A stretch of DNA of 64,000 nt from Prunus persica (GCF_000346465.2 NC_034012.1:16674789-16738788), one strand, 5' to 3'. Counted from the first letter of the stretch, positions 46,695-58,370 are shown. Notes: a model not told the origin generated them from the sequence alone. Made by a program: numbers and translations.

Positions 46695-47626
46695 TTTCCT
46701 TCTCATCATCTCCTTGATTTCTTGTTGAATTAAATTCTATTCTTTTAATTTATTTTTTAAGTTATGGTTTGTGTGATCCTTGATGCATTGCATTCATTAC
46801 AGTAGATAGGAAAGAGAAATATGGGAAAAGACAATTTCACAAACTAATAAAGAAATGATATGTCGACAACACTTTATTGGATTAAATTCTCATCAAAACG
46901 CATGTATAAAAGAGATTCTTTCTTTCCAAATCACGCATTGATTAGGAACAAATGACGTAACTTTAGCTGGTGAGTTATTTGGTGCCGTAATTGTAAGGGT
47001 TTAAAATCTGTTAAAAGTATTTTGTAGTCAGAGGCAAGCCAAACTCCGAGTGGGGATTAATCTTACCCTTCAAGTGTGGGGACACCTTATGATATTTATC
47101 GAAAAGAAAAGGACTTGTGGTGAATATGCTAATTATGATAAATTATATTATAAATAAATCTTAAAATCATAGTATTTTTTACATTTAAAAAGAACAATCT
47201 TTGCTAGAGTTAATTCTTTTCCTCTTTTTTTTGTTTTTTTTTTTTGCTATAAATATATAAATAATGTATGTACATTTTATCACATAAGTAAAGAACTCTG
47301 GCATTTCGGTTAGGTCAGTTTTTATACTAAATTTTGATTCTTTGAGGATACTTGGGGGTTGTTTTTCTAAGGCTTTGTGGCTTTGGAAAGGTTACTTTCT
47401 TAAAGAAGTCAACATATACTTTGAAGATTTTAGACATGTTGATTATGATAACCACTTATTTAAGATTATTTATTAATGATGAGTTTTGTTTTATTATAAT
47501 CAATAAATAACATAAAATATTATATCACTTTTATGTTTTCATTCGTGTATGTTTAAGTAGGTTGAAAGATTTTTATTCTTTACTATGTGCAAAAGTTCCA
47601 TGAGTCTTAAAGATGACTTGATATAA

Positions 47627-47802
47627 GCCAACTTGGTCTAGTCAGTGAAAAAGGTCTTGACTTGTAAACCAATGACTTTAGATTCGAACCCTTATGGCAC
47701 TTTGATAGAGTGTGTGTTTGTGTATGAGAGAGAAGGCCCCCTTCCTTCCCCTTTATAGTTTAGACTATTACTTATATTTATAAATTAAAAAATTAAAAAA
47801 AG
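47627..47802 (+). mobile_element. tRNA-derived SINE (176 bp)
   Basis: It starts GCCAACTTGGTCTAGTCAG (A-box region), has ATTCGAACCC (B box) about 60 bp later, and ends in an A/T-rich tail. It is flanked by perfect 15-bp duplications GATGACTTGATATAA (47612-47626 and 47803-47817). Internal RNA polymerase III boxes, an A-rich 3' end and long target duplications are diagnostic of a SINE. Confidence 0.9.
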
Positions 47803-47817
47803 GATGACTTGATATAA

Positions 47818-48555
47818 AGAAATACTAAACCTACCATAAACTGAAAAAGAAGAAACTTCTTATCTAATAATTATAAGGTTTTGTTGGGGTCTTGTTAGTC
47901 CGAAGGCTCATCCGGGCTTTGTTGATTCTTGGATCGCCATAGAGTGATGAATGAAGACTTTGTTGCCCCTTTGTCTGAGTTAGTGAGAACTAGGCCCAAA
48001 GTATCCCAGGGGAGAAGCAAGTCCCGGGGGAGTACTTTGTTTTTCTTCCAGCGGCTGCGTGTTTTGTGTTGATGTTTCCGGTAACTCGACGAAGGGTTTA
48101 AGATGACTTGCTGATGTTGATATGAGATTATGTGAGCTTGGCCTGAGAGTTTGGAGTGTGGGAGCTAAAGACCCACAAGTTTAGCAAATGAGAGTGCATG
48201 TGCTTGGCTTGATGTTGGATATGTTTGAGTTTGGTGTTGATAATTTGTTGTGTGGGCCTATGGCTATGAGGATTTAAGAGTTTCAAGAGAAGGAGGATGG
48301 AAGAAAAAGCTTGAGGTTTGAAGGCTATGATGTTTAAAGCTTGGAAGGAAGGAAAAGCTTGGAGCTAGGTGATGCTTTATGGGGGTTGGTGACTGCTGGG
48401 ATGCTTGCAACAGCCGAGTGAGAGAGTGTAGGCTGAAGAAAAATTAGTCTCTGGCTGCTGTGTTGCTTACAGCAGCCGAATGAGGGGGTGGGTGTGGGGC
48501 TTTATGGTATTTAAAAGCTACATATGATCATGGTCTCTAATATAAATGGGGCACA
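47818..48555. other. Unassigned, probably retrotransposon-derived DNA
   Basis: This G-rich stretch has repeated AGCTTGG-type words and a TATAAATGGGG near 48541. It has no gene and resembles degraded LTR or internal retrotransposon DNA, but no ends were found. Confidence 0.3.
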
Positions 48556-48711
48556 TTTGAGTTGAGTTCGTTCTCATATGGTGATTATGTTGGATATCCA
48601 AATACGACAAATTCTATAGGTGGTTTTGGTGTGCATTTAGGCTTCAATCTTATTTTATGGAGTTCTAAAAACAATAGAACAGCTTCAATTAGTTTATGCA
48701 TATGCAAAACT
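48556..48711 (+). pseudogene. Relic of a copia RNase H domain
   Basis: The translation at 48562 onward, SFSYGDYVGYPNTTNSIGG and LGFNLILWSSKNN, aligns with the copia RNase H pattern (an Asp-containing segment, a Ser/Thr-Gly turn, then a WSSKKQ-like word). The catalytic Asp and Glu positions and the serine-rich word after WSSK are lost or changed. No flanking reverse transcriptase is recognisable, so this is an old fragment. Confidence 0.55.
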
Positions 48712-49734
48712 GTCTTGGATGTGTTTAATAACTTCATATTTGTGCTTATTTTCTATACCCTACTCCTATTATTTGCATTAGTTTCTTTTGTGAAATTGGT
48801 TGTTTTAATGTGTTTAGTGTGAGTTTTGTAGGAAATCGTCCCTAAGGTTGAGTTAGAGCTAAAAAGAGAAAAATATGATGAAAAAAGAAGAAGCAAAGAA
48901 GGCAGAAATTTGGAATTAGCAACTTGGAACTCAAGAAACTGACTGTACATATGGGTCAATTTTATAGATTGAAATGTATATGCTCAAGAAGAACTAGATA
49001 ACATGCTTTATATTTGGAAAGCTCTGGAAATCTAGTTTTTAGATCATTTTACAGTTCATGATTTCGAGTTTGTTGGAGAAAGTTACATTAGTTTTAGTAC
49101 TAGTGGGTCAGTGATGGAATTATGCACGAGTTTTGACAACTGAGCATCACAAGTTACCATTCTTGGAAAGCAAGCTTTTGGACATCCTTGGGTAGTTAGG
49201 AGCATAGTCTAAAATATCAATAATATTGACGAAATATCGAGGATATTATTGTTTTTTCGGATCACGGATATTTCAGAACGTACATATCGTATAAATATCG
49301 ATATCGATAATTTCACTGACACTTCAGCAATATTTTGTCAAAATATCACTGTAATATCGTTATAATATTGAAGATATCGAAAATATCGATGTAATGAAAA
49401 AAAAAAAAAAAGAAAAAAAAAAGAGCACACACACAAAGGGGATTCAAACCCTTGTCATTTCACTCCTCCAATGTCTTAACCACAATGTTGCTTATGTTTT
49501 TGTGATAATATGCTAAAATATGTAATTTTATATTGTTTTGTTTTGAACAATTACATGCAAAACTATTTTGGGGGTTTATCATTTGATGACTACTCTTCAC
49601 GGTACACTTACTCTATATGTAGAGATGATGAAGATAGTGAAAATTTTGGTTCTTGCCTTCTTGGCCCCATCTAACCAAAATAAAAAATAAAAAATAAAAA
49701 ATTTGAACCTCATAAGAACTCTGTGTGGTACTAA

Positions 49735-50717
49735 GGAGGGTGCATTCAATTTAGATTTTAAATGATTTTAAAAGAGTTATAAAGTTGATGGAGTTTAATT
49801 GAATTTAATTGAGTTTGACTGAATTCGTGTATAGATTTTAATTGAGTTTGTTAAAATTTTATTATTGATTTTAATGAAGTTTATAGCGATGGCGGTGTTG
49901 GTGATGGCAATGGCGGTGGCGATGGTGGTTTGTGGGGGAGTAAGTGGTAGAGGAGGTAGGGGTGGTGGTGGTGGTGGTGGTGGCGGCGGTAGCAGTGAGG
50001 TGGTGGAGGAGGTGGGGGTGATAGTAATGGTTGTGGTGGGCGTGAGGTGGTGGAGGTGGTGGTAGTGGTGGAGGTGGTGGCAGTGGCGGTGGCGGTGGCG
50101 ATATTGTGGGGGTGACAGTGGCGGTGGCAGTGGCCTAGCAGTGATGGTGATAATGTTGGCAGTGGTTGTTGTCGTGGTGACGGTGGGGTTGATAGTGAGG
50201 GTGGTAATTGTGGTGGAGGTAGGGTCAATGTGGTGGAGGTGGTGACAGTGGAGTGATGGTGATAGTGATGGCGGTAGTGGTGGTGACGGTGGGGCTAGTA
50301 GTGGGAGCGGCGGTGGGTGGTGGTGGAGGTGGCGGTGGTGGAGGTGACGACAATGACTGTGGTGGTGGCGGCGGCGGCGACGGCTATGGTGATAATATAA
50401 GTGGTGAAATCATATATTGAGAATAAAAATAATATATCTATCAAAATCTCTTGGGGGGAAGCCTAAAATTAGTCTATTATCAAATGAAATCCACCACTTT
50501 TGTATTTCCTTTAAAATCAATGAGTTTTTGAATACATCCAAACTTTTATGAAGTCTTTTAAAGTCATGATTGAATACATCCAAATTTGAATGGAGTTTAA
50601 AAATTCTGAATTGAATACACCCAGAATTGAATAGACTTTTATAAAATCGTGATTGAATACACCTAAACTTTTAAACTTCTTTAAAATCTTTTAAAATCTA
50701 AATTGAATACACCCCCC
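49735..50717. mobile_element. PIF/Harbinger-like non-autonomous element (983 bp)
   Basis: The ends GGAGGGTGCATTCAATTTAG and the inverted AATTGAATACACCCCCC match over more than 30 bp, and a 3-bp TAA flanks both sides (49732-49734 and 50718-50720). TAA is the usual PIF/Harbinger target. The centre is a GGT-rich minisatellite rather than a gene. Confidence 0.7.
49886..50395. repeat. GGT/GGC-rich trinucleotide minisatellite
   Basis: About 510 bp in which the plus strand is almost entirely GGT, GGC, GTG and GAT triplets, with very little C. It is inside the PIF-like element. Long ORFs on either strand here are compositional artefacts. Confidence 0.9.
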
Positions 50718-51118
50718 TAAGTCACTTATGTATTTTACCATGCAATGTATAAAGTGTAAAATAGTGTAGTAAATTATTATATATAAATAATTATGGTATG
50801 TTTAATCTTCTTTAATTAATTATTACATATTTTTTTAACTCACAGTGTTTGTTAGCTTTCCATATAATCAACTTAAATCAGTTAACCCATTATGCAACGC
50901 ATTTCCTTCCAATTTTTTGTGATAAACTAATACATAATTGAATGAATAAACATTCTCTAAAGTTTCGATAAAAATTTTCAGGTTTTTCTTACTATTTTCG
51001 TAGTTTTTATTCAATTTTTATTGATATCGATAATATCTCAATAGTTCTATCGAAATTTTCGTGTTTTTAGACTACCGATATTTCTGATACCATCAATAAT
51101 TTAGACATTGGTTAGGAG

Positions 51119-51546
51119 GCACCTAATCTTGTGTTAAGTCAATTATAATTGCCTAGATCAATTGACGTTTGGTCTGGTTAAAGAAGTGCATCAAAAGTCA
51201 AAGTCTAACTCAACTAGGAAAACAAACTCCCTATTCTAATTGGATTTTATTTTTATTTTTCTCTTCTATCTCAGGCTAACCTATTTATCCTTTTTGGGTA
51301 GCCTATAAATATATATTTTCAAAGCTTTTGGGAGAACTCTAGCATATTGTTCAATATCTCAAATCACCCAATTCACATACTCAGTTTCTTAGCTATTCAT
51401 AGCCTTCAAGATTTGCCCCATGAGGAGTTCAAATGCAGTGGATTCACCTAAGGGTTTTTATATCTTAATTTAAACTTTGTATTTTATGTTGTTGGTTTCT
51501 AAGATGGCTATTGGTAACTAAATTCTTTGCTAGGGATTTGATGTAA
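51119..51546. other. Possible remnant of a retrotransposon LTR
   Basis: The sequence has a TATA-like CCTATAAATATATA (about 51303) followed by a leader-like stretch, as in an LTR. Together with 48740-49194 and 52559-52680 it may be one LTR split by the two hAT-like insertions. LTR ends could not be fixed. Confidence 0.3.
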
Positions 51547-51554
51547 TCTAATAT

Positions 51555-52550
51555 TATGCCTCATCATTTGGCCCGCAGGCTCATGGGCCATTGGGGGCCT
51601 GCCCGGCCCATCGAAAAAAAGTCCGGCCCGTTATGGGCTTTGAGATGGCCCGGCCCGTCTTGGGCTGGGCTAGGCTTGGGCTTGGGTGTCTGAAGCCCGA
51701 CCCATAGGCCCGGTCGGATTAAGCCCAAGAAAGCCCAGCCCGGCCCACCCACAAAAACTCGGCCCGTTAGGCCCGCATACATATATAATTATATATAAAT
51801 AAGAGTTTAGGTTTATGATTATATCACTTAAATCACATATATAATTTGTTTCATTTCATTTACTTTTATTTACTTGTTCCTAGTTTATAATTGGATGATT
51901 AGTATATTAATTTGTGTCAATTATTAATTCAACAATTATATATATATATATATATATATCAGATGAACAACATATCACATCACCAAATATAATCATATCA
52001 CGAAACATAATCGTACCACCAAATATAATCATGCTTTTCTTGAACACATCACCAAATATTTGCATATTTATTCATACCATCCTTTAAAAAAATATTTTTT
52101 TGATACTTATTATTTTTAAAAATTATTTCTTAAAACGTATTACGATCTAATTATGTAATAACCTCAAAAATAATACTTGGTTTTATTATTTTTGTGAAAA
52201 ATCTTATAAGTTGTATGACTTTATTGGGTGTTTTATGAATTTAGTTTGATGTGAAAATATTGGAATTAAGTGAGTTTAATATCAAATTTGAACTAAAATG
52301 CCTTTATGATTAAGTTTATGATTTTTTTTTAATGAAGTAGGTTCCGTTTAGGCCCAGCTCGTTGGGCTTAGCCTGGCCCGGCCCAATGGGCTTTCTCAAG
52401 CTTGGCTCATGGGTCGGGCTTGGGCTTTGAATTTTCTAAAAAAATCATGCTCGATATTTTCTCTCTCCTTTTTAAAGCCCGGCTCCGATCCGATCCAAGT
52501 CCATTAAATTTGGGCCGGGCTAGCCCAGCCCGGCCCATTGACGAGTCCTA
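51555..52550. mobile_element. hAT-like GGCCC-rich element, long copy (996 bp)
   Basis: Ends TATGCCTCATCATTTGGCCC and the inverted GGCCCATTGACGAGTCCTA are imperfect TIRs. The 8-bp flanks TCTAATAT (51547-51554) and CCTAATAT (52551-52558) differ at one base. Both ends carry dense GGCCC/GGGCC words and the centre is AT-rich without ORF. It is the longer sister of 59474-59778. Confidence 0.8.
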
Positions 52551-52558
52551 CCTAATAT

Positions 52559-53057
52559 GATGATTCTATGTTGTTGAGTTAATACTTTATTTTTAATCAA
52601 TTTATATTTCTTGTTTCATTCATTATTATAATTGTGATCTTGATACTTGTAATTGGCCATTATAGACTTATATTATTCTTCATATAAAAAGAAAAACAAG
52701 AGGAGTGTTGTAAGTGGAGCCCAGAGGTAAAATCAGAAATTGAACAACAAATTGATGGAAGAGTGAAGAAATAGTGTTGAGCCTGTAGACTTAGGTTTAT
52801 CAGTGCATTGACTGGTGTGGTTGAGTTCACTTTCACTACCACTGATAAAGGAAATGTGTCGGTACACTTGGTCTGTAAATCTATTCGAGATGTGTAACTC
52901 ACTTTTCTGTGATGCTTTCATATTCAATCTATTTTATATAAGTAGAAAATAAATGAATAAATAACGCACTCACTGCCAAACCTGTGTTGGGTGGGTTTAT
53001 CGTTAACCTCCTGTGAGTTGTGGCTGTGGCTGTGGTTTCTTTTATTATCTCATTCAA
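52559..53057 (+). promoter_or_regulatory. Upstream region of the plastid membrane-protein gene
   Basis: No gene is seen. The last 150 bp or so should hold the promoter and leader of the gene starting at 53058. Confidence 0.35.
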
Positions 53058-53364
53058 ATGCTTCCTCTGTATTCTCTTTCACTCCACAATAAACCACCAT
53101 TATCCCTGCACCCATTTTCTCTCACAAACAAACTTAAAACACACATTTCTGAATTGCCAGTGCCTGGGAATGGTGTTTTCAAGAAGAAGAAATCAAATCC
53201 GTATTACAATTCTTCTTCATCATCTTCTTGTATTGTTTATGCGGCGGAGAAGGAGTCACAGCAATTTGACGTAGACCCAGATAAGGCCAGAGAAGCTCTT
53301 AAAAATCTTGACCAGCAACTTCAATCTCGCTCCCAAAGACAAGCCCGCCCTCCAAGGCAAAAGG

Positions 53365-53421
<57 letters not shown>

Positions 53422-54255
53422 AACACAAACACTTTGTAAGCAATATTATGAGTTTGATGATCATGTTGCTCTGTCTGTCTCCAACCCAATTTCTTTACTG
53501 CACCGTGCCTTTTGTTCATGTATGAGTTAATGTGCTGATATTTGAAATTTTCAATTACTTTCATTTGTACCAACAATCCTAATGTGATTTAAATTACATA
53601 TGGCTTTGTCTATGTAACCAGAGATAACAAAATGAAAACCCAAAGAAAACTTATGCTTCTTTGATGAATGCCCAATGTTGGTGAAATTGACCTTATTTGG
53701 TCATGCAGCTTGCATGTAACTAGAGCAAGTTATGCATGAACTTTTCTAGACCATGATTTGTTTCCACCCTTCTAATCGTTTGCACTTTATCGCTCGAAAC
53801 CGGATTATTATTCGATTACAGTTAAAATTAAGTTAATCTTGTCAAGACTATATTTTTCTAATATAGTTTAGGGTTAATTACATCAATTATCCCGAATTTT
53901 GTACCCGGGTTTCACTTCAGTCCCTCAATTCAGTTATTGAATTGTATAGTACTTAGAGTTGCAAAGGAACTATGAAGTAGCATTTGTAATTTCATAGGGC
54001 AATTAATGGGATGTTGATCTTATGATGAGAAGTGTTTTCAACTGAATTGCAGCACCGGATGTGAGTTTTGCAAGAGATCAAACAGAAGATGAAGAAGTTC
54101 AGGAATTTTCAGGATCTTTCTTTACAATCACGGCTGTTGCTGTCTTTGCTTTCACTATTTTCTATAATGTGTTGTTTTACAATGTTATAAAACCATCCAT
54201 AGATGGACCAGAGCAAGCTCCAACCACAATTGTTCAACGAGAAATCCCAAAGTAG
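53058..54255 (+). CDS. Predicted plastid single-pass membrane protein of unknown function
   Basis: Exons 53058-53364 and 54053-54255 join (GTACTC donor, TTGCAG acceptor) into 169 residues, MLPLYSLSLHNKPP to IVQREIPK. The first 70 residues are Ser-, Leu- and Lys-rich with almost no acidic residues, like a chloroplast transit peptide. Then comes a soluble region with DPDKAREALKNLDQQLQ, likely helical, and an acidic stretch DQTEDEEVQE. One hydrophobic segment, SFFTITAVAVFAFTIFYNVL at about residues 122-141, precedes a short polar tail. The frame upstream of 53058 is open, but its first ATG is here. The intron starts with a (TC)n(AC)n microsatellite. I recognise the pattern as that of a conserved plant plastid protein but cannot name it. 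Confidence 0.75.
53366..53421. repeat. (TC)n(AC)n compound microsatellite in the intron
   Basis: About 20 TC units run into about 9 AC units directly after the splice donor. Confidence 0.9.
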
Positions 54256-54804
54256 CAGTTTTGAGCCCCTGCAGGAAATTTATGTTCAACAAATAAACAG
54301 GTTCTGGTTTGAGTTTTGTAAAGGCAACTTCCTGACAGAAATGTAGTTTATGTAAAAACAATTCTGAGAAAGAAAAAAAACAAACTTATTTTATTTCTCA
54401 TTTTATTTTTCAGATTTTGTGTTGTTTTGGTTCTTAAAAAGAGGCAGATCTCTGCTAAACATAAATATGAAAAGTTGGTAATTAGACCTCTGAAATCTTC
54501 ATGCAATCAACTATGCCATAATTGCTGAATTTTCTTTTTTCTTTTCGGTTTTGGGTTTTGGGTTTTTTTCCTGCGTTTAGGAGAGATTATCGCATGGGCC
54601 AATCTTCATGCAATCAACTATGCCACGATGTTGTTTTATGGAGAAAAACTTTGTTGCAATATGGATAACACTATTTTGCTATGCCGGCTAATAATATTAT
54701 ACTATGTGGAGTGTTATCACGCATGTTTATTGGCCGGAAATAACAAAATAATGTTATCTCGTTTCATAGAAGTCTTTCTCCGTTTTATGCTTTCATTAAG
54801 TTAT
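54256..54804. other. 3' flank of the plastid membrane-protein gene
   Basis: This holds the 3' untranslated region and AT-rich spacer up to the large transposon nest. The word CTTCATGCAATCAACTATGCC occurs twice in near-identical form (about 54498 and 54604). Confidence 0.4.
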
Positions 54805-55973
54805 ATTTTTAATAGGTTTTTTATCACAAATGGTCCCTGAGGTTTGCCAAATTATCACCTTTAGTCCTTTATGTTTTTTGTTTGACATTATTGGTCCCTT
54901 ATGTTATACCTCACACATCAATTTGGTTATGCCGCCGTCAAAATTTTCCTTTAGATTGCTGATGTGGATTAAACAATGTTTTAAATATTTTGGGTTTTAT
55001 CACAAATGTTCCCTGAGGTTTGCAAAATTATCACATTTGGTCCTTTATTTTTTTTCCTGACATTATTGGTCCTTATGTTACACCTCACACATCAATTTTA
55101 TCCCACCGTGAGATTTCATTGAATTGTTGACAACTTGACATGATACATATGTGGTGCACACATAGCCAATGAGAAAATGTCAAGTGGATCTAAATGAAGA
55201 AATTTTTTTTTTTTTTTTAAAGTTTAACATTTAAATCTTTTTAATTTTTTTTTTAAAAAAAAAGAGAGAAAATTTTCAAAACATACATTTTTTTTATTCA
55301 AATCCACCTGGCATGTTATTAATGGACATGTAGGCTCCACGGTATCAAACGGGACGGGCCGGCCCAGTACGGCACGAGCCCAGCCAATTTAAATGAGGCA
55401 CGACACGGCACGGCACGAGCATGAATATTAATGGGCCGTGCTCTACACGATATGAAAACTTGGGCCGGGCTAAGATCAAAAAATGAGGTCCAATGGACCG
55501 GGCCAGGCCATAGCCCAACATGGGCCGGGCTTGGCCTGAGCCCACTTCAAGCACGGCATGAGCTCAAGCCCGCTTAAAGCATAGCTCAAGCCCGGCCCAC
55601 TTAACATTTTTTTCTTTCTCAAAAGTCAAAATACAATAATTTGACATCTAATGTCATTGTTTATATATATAGGGGGCGGATCCGTGACACTACGTTTTTT
55701 ATACAAGTTTTGATACAATATTTGGGCCATTAGATTACTCCACTTTTAATGGTTGAGATTAAATATTACATAGTAAGTAGTTTTAATTTTTTTAAATAGA
55801 CAATCATTAATTTTATTTTCTCTCTCATAAAAATAAAAGGAAAATTTTCTCTCTCCAACCTTTTTGCTGGGAAGACGTAATCACTCCTACCTCTTTAATC
55901 TCAAATATTTATTATGGTCTAATAAATAAAGAATCTCACCCAAAAAGTAAATACTCAAACCCCCACATTTGCA

Positions 55974-55975
<2 letters not shown>

Positions 55976-56029
<54 letters not shown>
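55976..56029. repeat. (CT)n microsatellite at the inner end of the left arm
   Basis: About 27 CT units. The mirror-image (GA)n tract of the right arm is at about 58297-58367. Confidence 0.95.
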
Positions 56030-56035
<6 letters not shown>

Positions 56036-56842
56036 GGGAGTGGATCTGCTGTCCCTAAATTATATGTACCCTTGTGTCCCCTATCTAATTGTTTGACACA
56101 TGTCCACTCACTTAACCCTGAATTAACACCGTTAACTTAATAAAATTTAGAAAGAAAAAACCAACACCATAGAAGCAGCAACCACCCGTTGTGACCTTCA
56201 TGCCCCTTCCCCTTCATGCCCCTTCCCCTTCATCCCCTTCCCTGACCTCCTCCCTCAACCACAAAATCACCATATATCAGTACTCTCAATTGAGAAACCC
56301 AATTTATGAATCATAGAAACCCAATTGAAAAACCAGTATACAATTAAATGTTTAAACCCAATTGAAAGATCACGAAGCAAAATCATATACCAGTACACAA
56401 TCCCAGCAACCGAAATTATCCTTCTTCCCCTTCCCTGACCTCCTCAATGCATTCAATAAAATTATCAAATCACTGATTCAAGCCTTTATTTTTGGGTGCA
56501 TGAATCCCAGAAACCCAATTGAAAGACTATCAAAATCGAAACCCTTCCAATTATGAAACCCAAAATTTGAGGGGGGATTGGGAAGAAGAGGAGGAGGTGG
56601 TAGTGGAAGAGAAGTGGGCAAGAGGGTGGAGGTTGTGTGTGGCTTAGGTAAGGGGGCTGGAACCAACGAGGTTTGGGGCTGTCGAGGTGCGGTACTTGGG
56701 TGGGGATTTAATTTCTTTTAATTTTTAATGTATTGAAAGTTAACAGTGTTATTATTGGGGTTAAGTGAGTGGACACGTGTCAACAAATTATTCAAGGGAC
56801 ACAAAGGGACATGAAAATTTGAGACAGTGGATCCCCTCCCCA
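56036..56842. mobile_element. TIR element nested in the Mutator-like element (807 bp)
   Basis: The left end GGGAGTGGATCTGCTGTCC and the right end inverted (GGACA...GATCCCCTCCCCA) begin arms of about 105 bp that share GACACATGTCCACTCACTTAA-type words. CAATTTT flanks both sides (56029-56035 and 56843-56849). It sits at the edge of the CT microsatellite. It has no recognisable protein. Confidence 0.75.
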
Positions 56843-57405
56843 CAATTTTTGCCTTCTTCGTTGAGAGAAAAGCTTTGCTCCAGGTACATATTTCAATTTT
56901 CGATTTTCTTGATCAGATTTGGTTTAGTTTTATTTTATTTTTTGTTGGAATTAAACTAGGATCTCTAGATTAGGAATTTAAAGAATTAATAGTTTCCAAT
57001 GGGATTAAGTTTATTTCTTAGGTATCTATGATTAAGCTATTCATTTCAATTTGTTGGTAGGATTTCTTATTTTGAGGGTTTGATTTAGGGATTTTAATCT
57101 TCTCATATATGAAAATTTTGACTATTACCTTTTTTTTCTTCCCGATTAATAGGGACACAATACAAGGAGAAAATTTGATGCCACACCAACTTGCTTCAAC
57201 CACCTCCCTCTTTGGGGTTGGTTCTAGAAATTGATGGATTACCTGTGCATTGACATATGGAATTACAGTTTATGAATTGTCTTTGCTGGGCTGTCCAAAA
57301 TGAGTGTTTCTTCAAATGGCCTCAACACCCTGGTTGTACTCTGCTACCCTGTGGTCCTATGTATGTTTGGTTGTTAGTTTTGGGTTTTTTGCCCACGGGT
57401 GGCTT

Positions 57406-57720
57406 TTATGAAAGTTCATTTTTCTGATTTTGCTGTGGTTGCCACTGGGAAGAAAGAGCTGCTTGAGCACAAACAAATTGTGATGTATTTTTGGGCACAT
57501 ATTTTCCTTCATGTGCACAAATAAATTGTCTACTCGTTACCTCATCTAAATGCCTTCTTGTCTTGGAGGAAGATCGAATTCTAATCCAGAATCCCTCTTG
57601 CCGGCCATACTCTTCATAATAGTTTCTTGCTTCTTTCATTGTGTCAAATACCATCCCTGCATATGGTGCTTTTAATTGTGTCACTTTCTTTTTTGGAGTA
57701 CTTGTTTCACCATTCTCCAC
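57406..57720 (-). CDS. FAR1-domain fragment inside the Mutator-like element
   Basis: 104 residues starting MENGETSTPKKK. Residues 20-70 (YAGMVFDTMKEARNYYEEYG, then RQEGFWIRIRSS, SRQFICAHEGKY) form the N-terminal part of a FAR1 DNA-binding domain as found in FHY3/FAR1 and in many Mutator-like transposases. The frame stops shortly after the first cysteine of the expected zinc motif. No MULE transposase domain or SWIM zinc finger follows, so it cannot encode a full transposase. It may be a relic of the element's own transposase or a captured host exon. Upstream on the minus strand no further exon was recognised. Confidence 0.7.
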   Translation of the reverse strand: MENGETSTPKKKVTQLKAPYAGMVFDTMKEARNYYEEYGRQEGFWIRIRSSSKTRRHLDEVTSRQFICAHEGKYVPKNTSQFVCAQAALSSQWQPQQNQKNELS

Positions 57721-58293
57721 TTAAATTATCTCCTCTACCTATTGAACATATTAATCATTCTTAACGATGCAACTTAGAAAAATATTATACATATGTTAAA
57801 CTTTCATACTGACACAAGATGAAATATAATGGAATAAACTTTCATACTGATTTTAAAAAATAATTCTTATGTTAAAAAACAATCATTAATGTCACTACGA
57901 ATTATTTTTTAACATAAGAATTCTGAATGGCCCAATAATTCAGCAATTCTAACATTGTATAAACTTTAATATAACATCGTATTTATAAAAATTAAAAAAT
58001 TCAGCAATCCTAATTGTCTACAGGAAGAGCTACAACAAAGATAAAAAAAAAAAAATTTTAAAAAAAAAAATCTCAGATGAAGGTAACATACCAAAGATAT
58101 GCACTAAGAGTTGGAGGAAATATCTTGTGTGAGCTCCAACATTTTGATGAGGCAATATTGTATTCATATATGAGAAATTGCTTTGACATAAAAGAGCTAT
58201 ACTGAAGATGAATTCATGGTTGCGTATATGTTGTGCATGAAGAAGGATAAACTGAAAAGAGTCCTTATTAGACCTTAATAAATATTTGAGATT

Positions 58294-58296
<3 letters not shown>

Positions 58297-58367
<71 letters not shown>
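58297..58367. repeat. (GA)n microsatellite at the inner end of the right arm
   Basis: About 35 GA units, the inverted counterpart of the CT tract at 55976-56029. Confidence 0.95.

Positions 58368-58370
<3 letters not shown>

Larger units (their letters stand above)
45393..47611. other. SEC62 promoter side and intergenic DNA
   Basis: The part next to 45393 is the SEC62 leader and promoter, with long T- and A-tracts. Beyond it no gene is seen. Two fold-back elements are listed separately. Confidence 0.5.
49203..51110. mobile_element. hAT-like element (1908 bp) hosting a nested element
   Basis: Perfect 8-bp duplications GTTAGGAG flank it (49195-49202 and 51111-51118). The ends CATAGTCTAAAATATC and the inverted GATATTT...TTTAGACATTG form imperfect TIRs. 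Both termini are rich in ATATCGATA words. No transposase is recognisable. A second element (49735-50717) lies inside. A B-box-like GGATTCAAACCC with a following A-box-like word, read on the minus strand near 49440-49500, may be an older SINE in the left part. Confidence 0.7.

Noticed and set aside
49865..50228. Gly-rich plus-strand and Pro/His-rich minus-strand ORFs
   Set aside because: Products of the triplet minisatellite with no start context or domain.
56478..56666. Pro-rich minus-strand ORF
   Set aside because: It lies inside the nested TIR element and reflects G/A-rich composition only.
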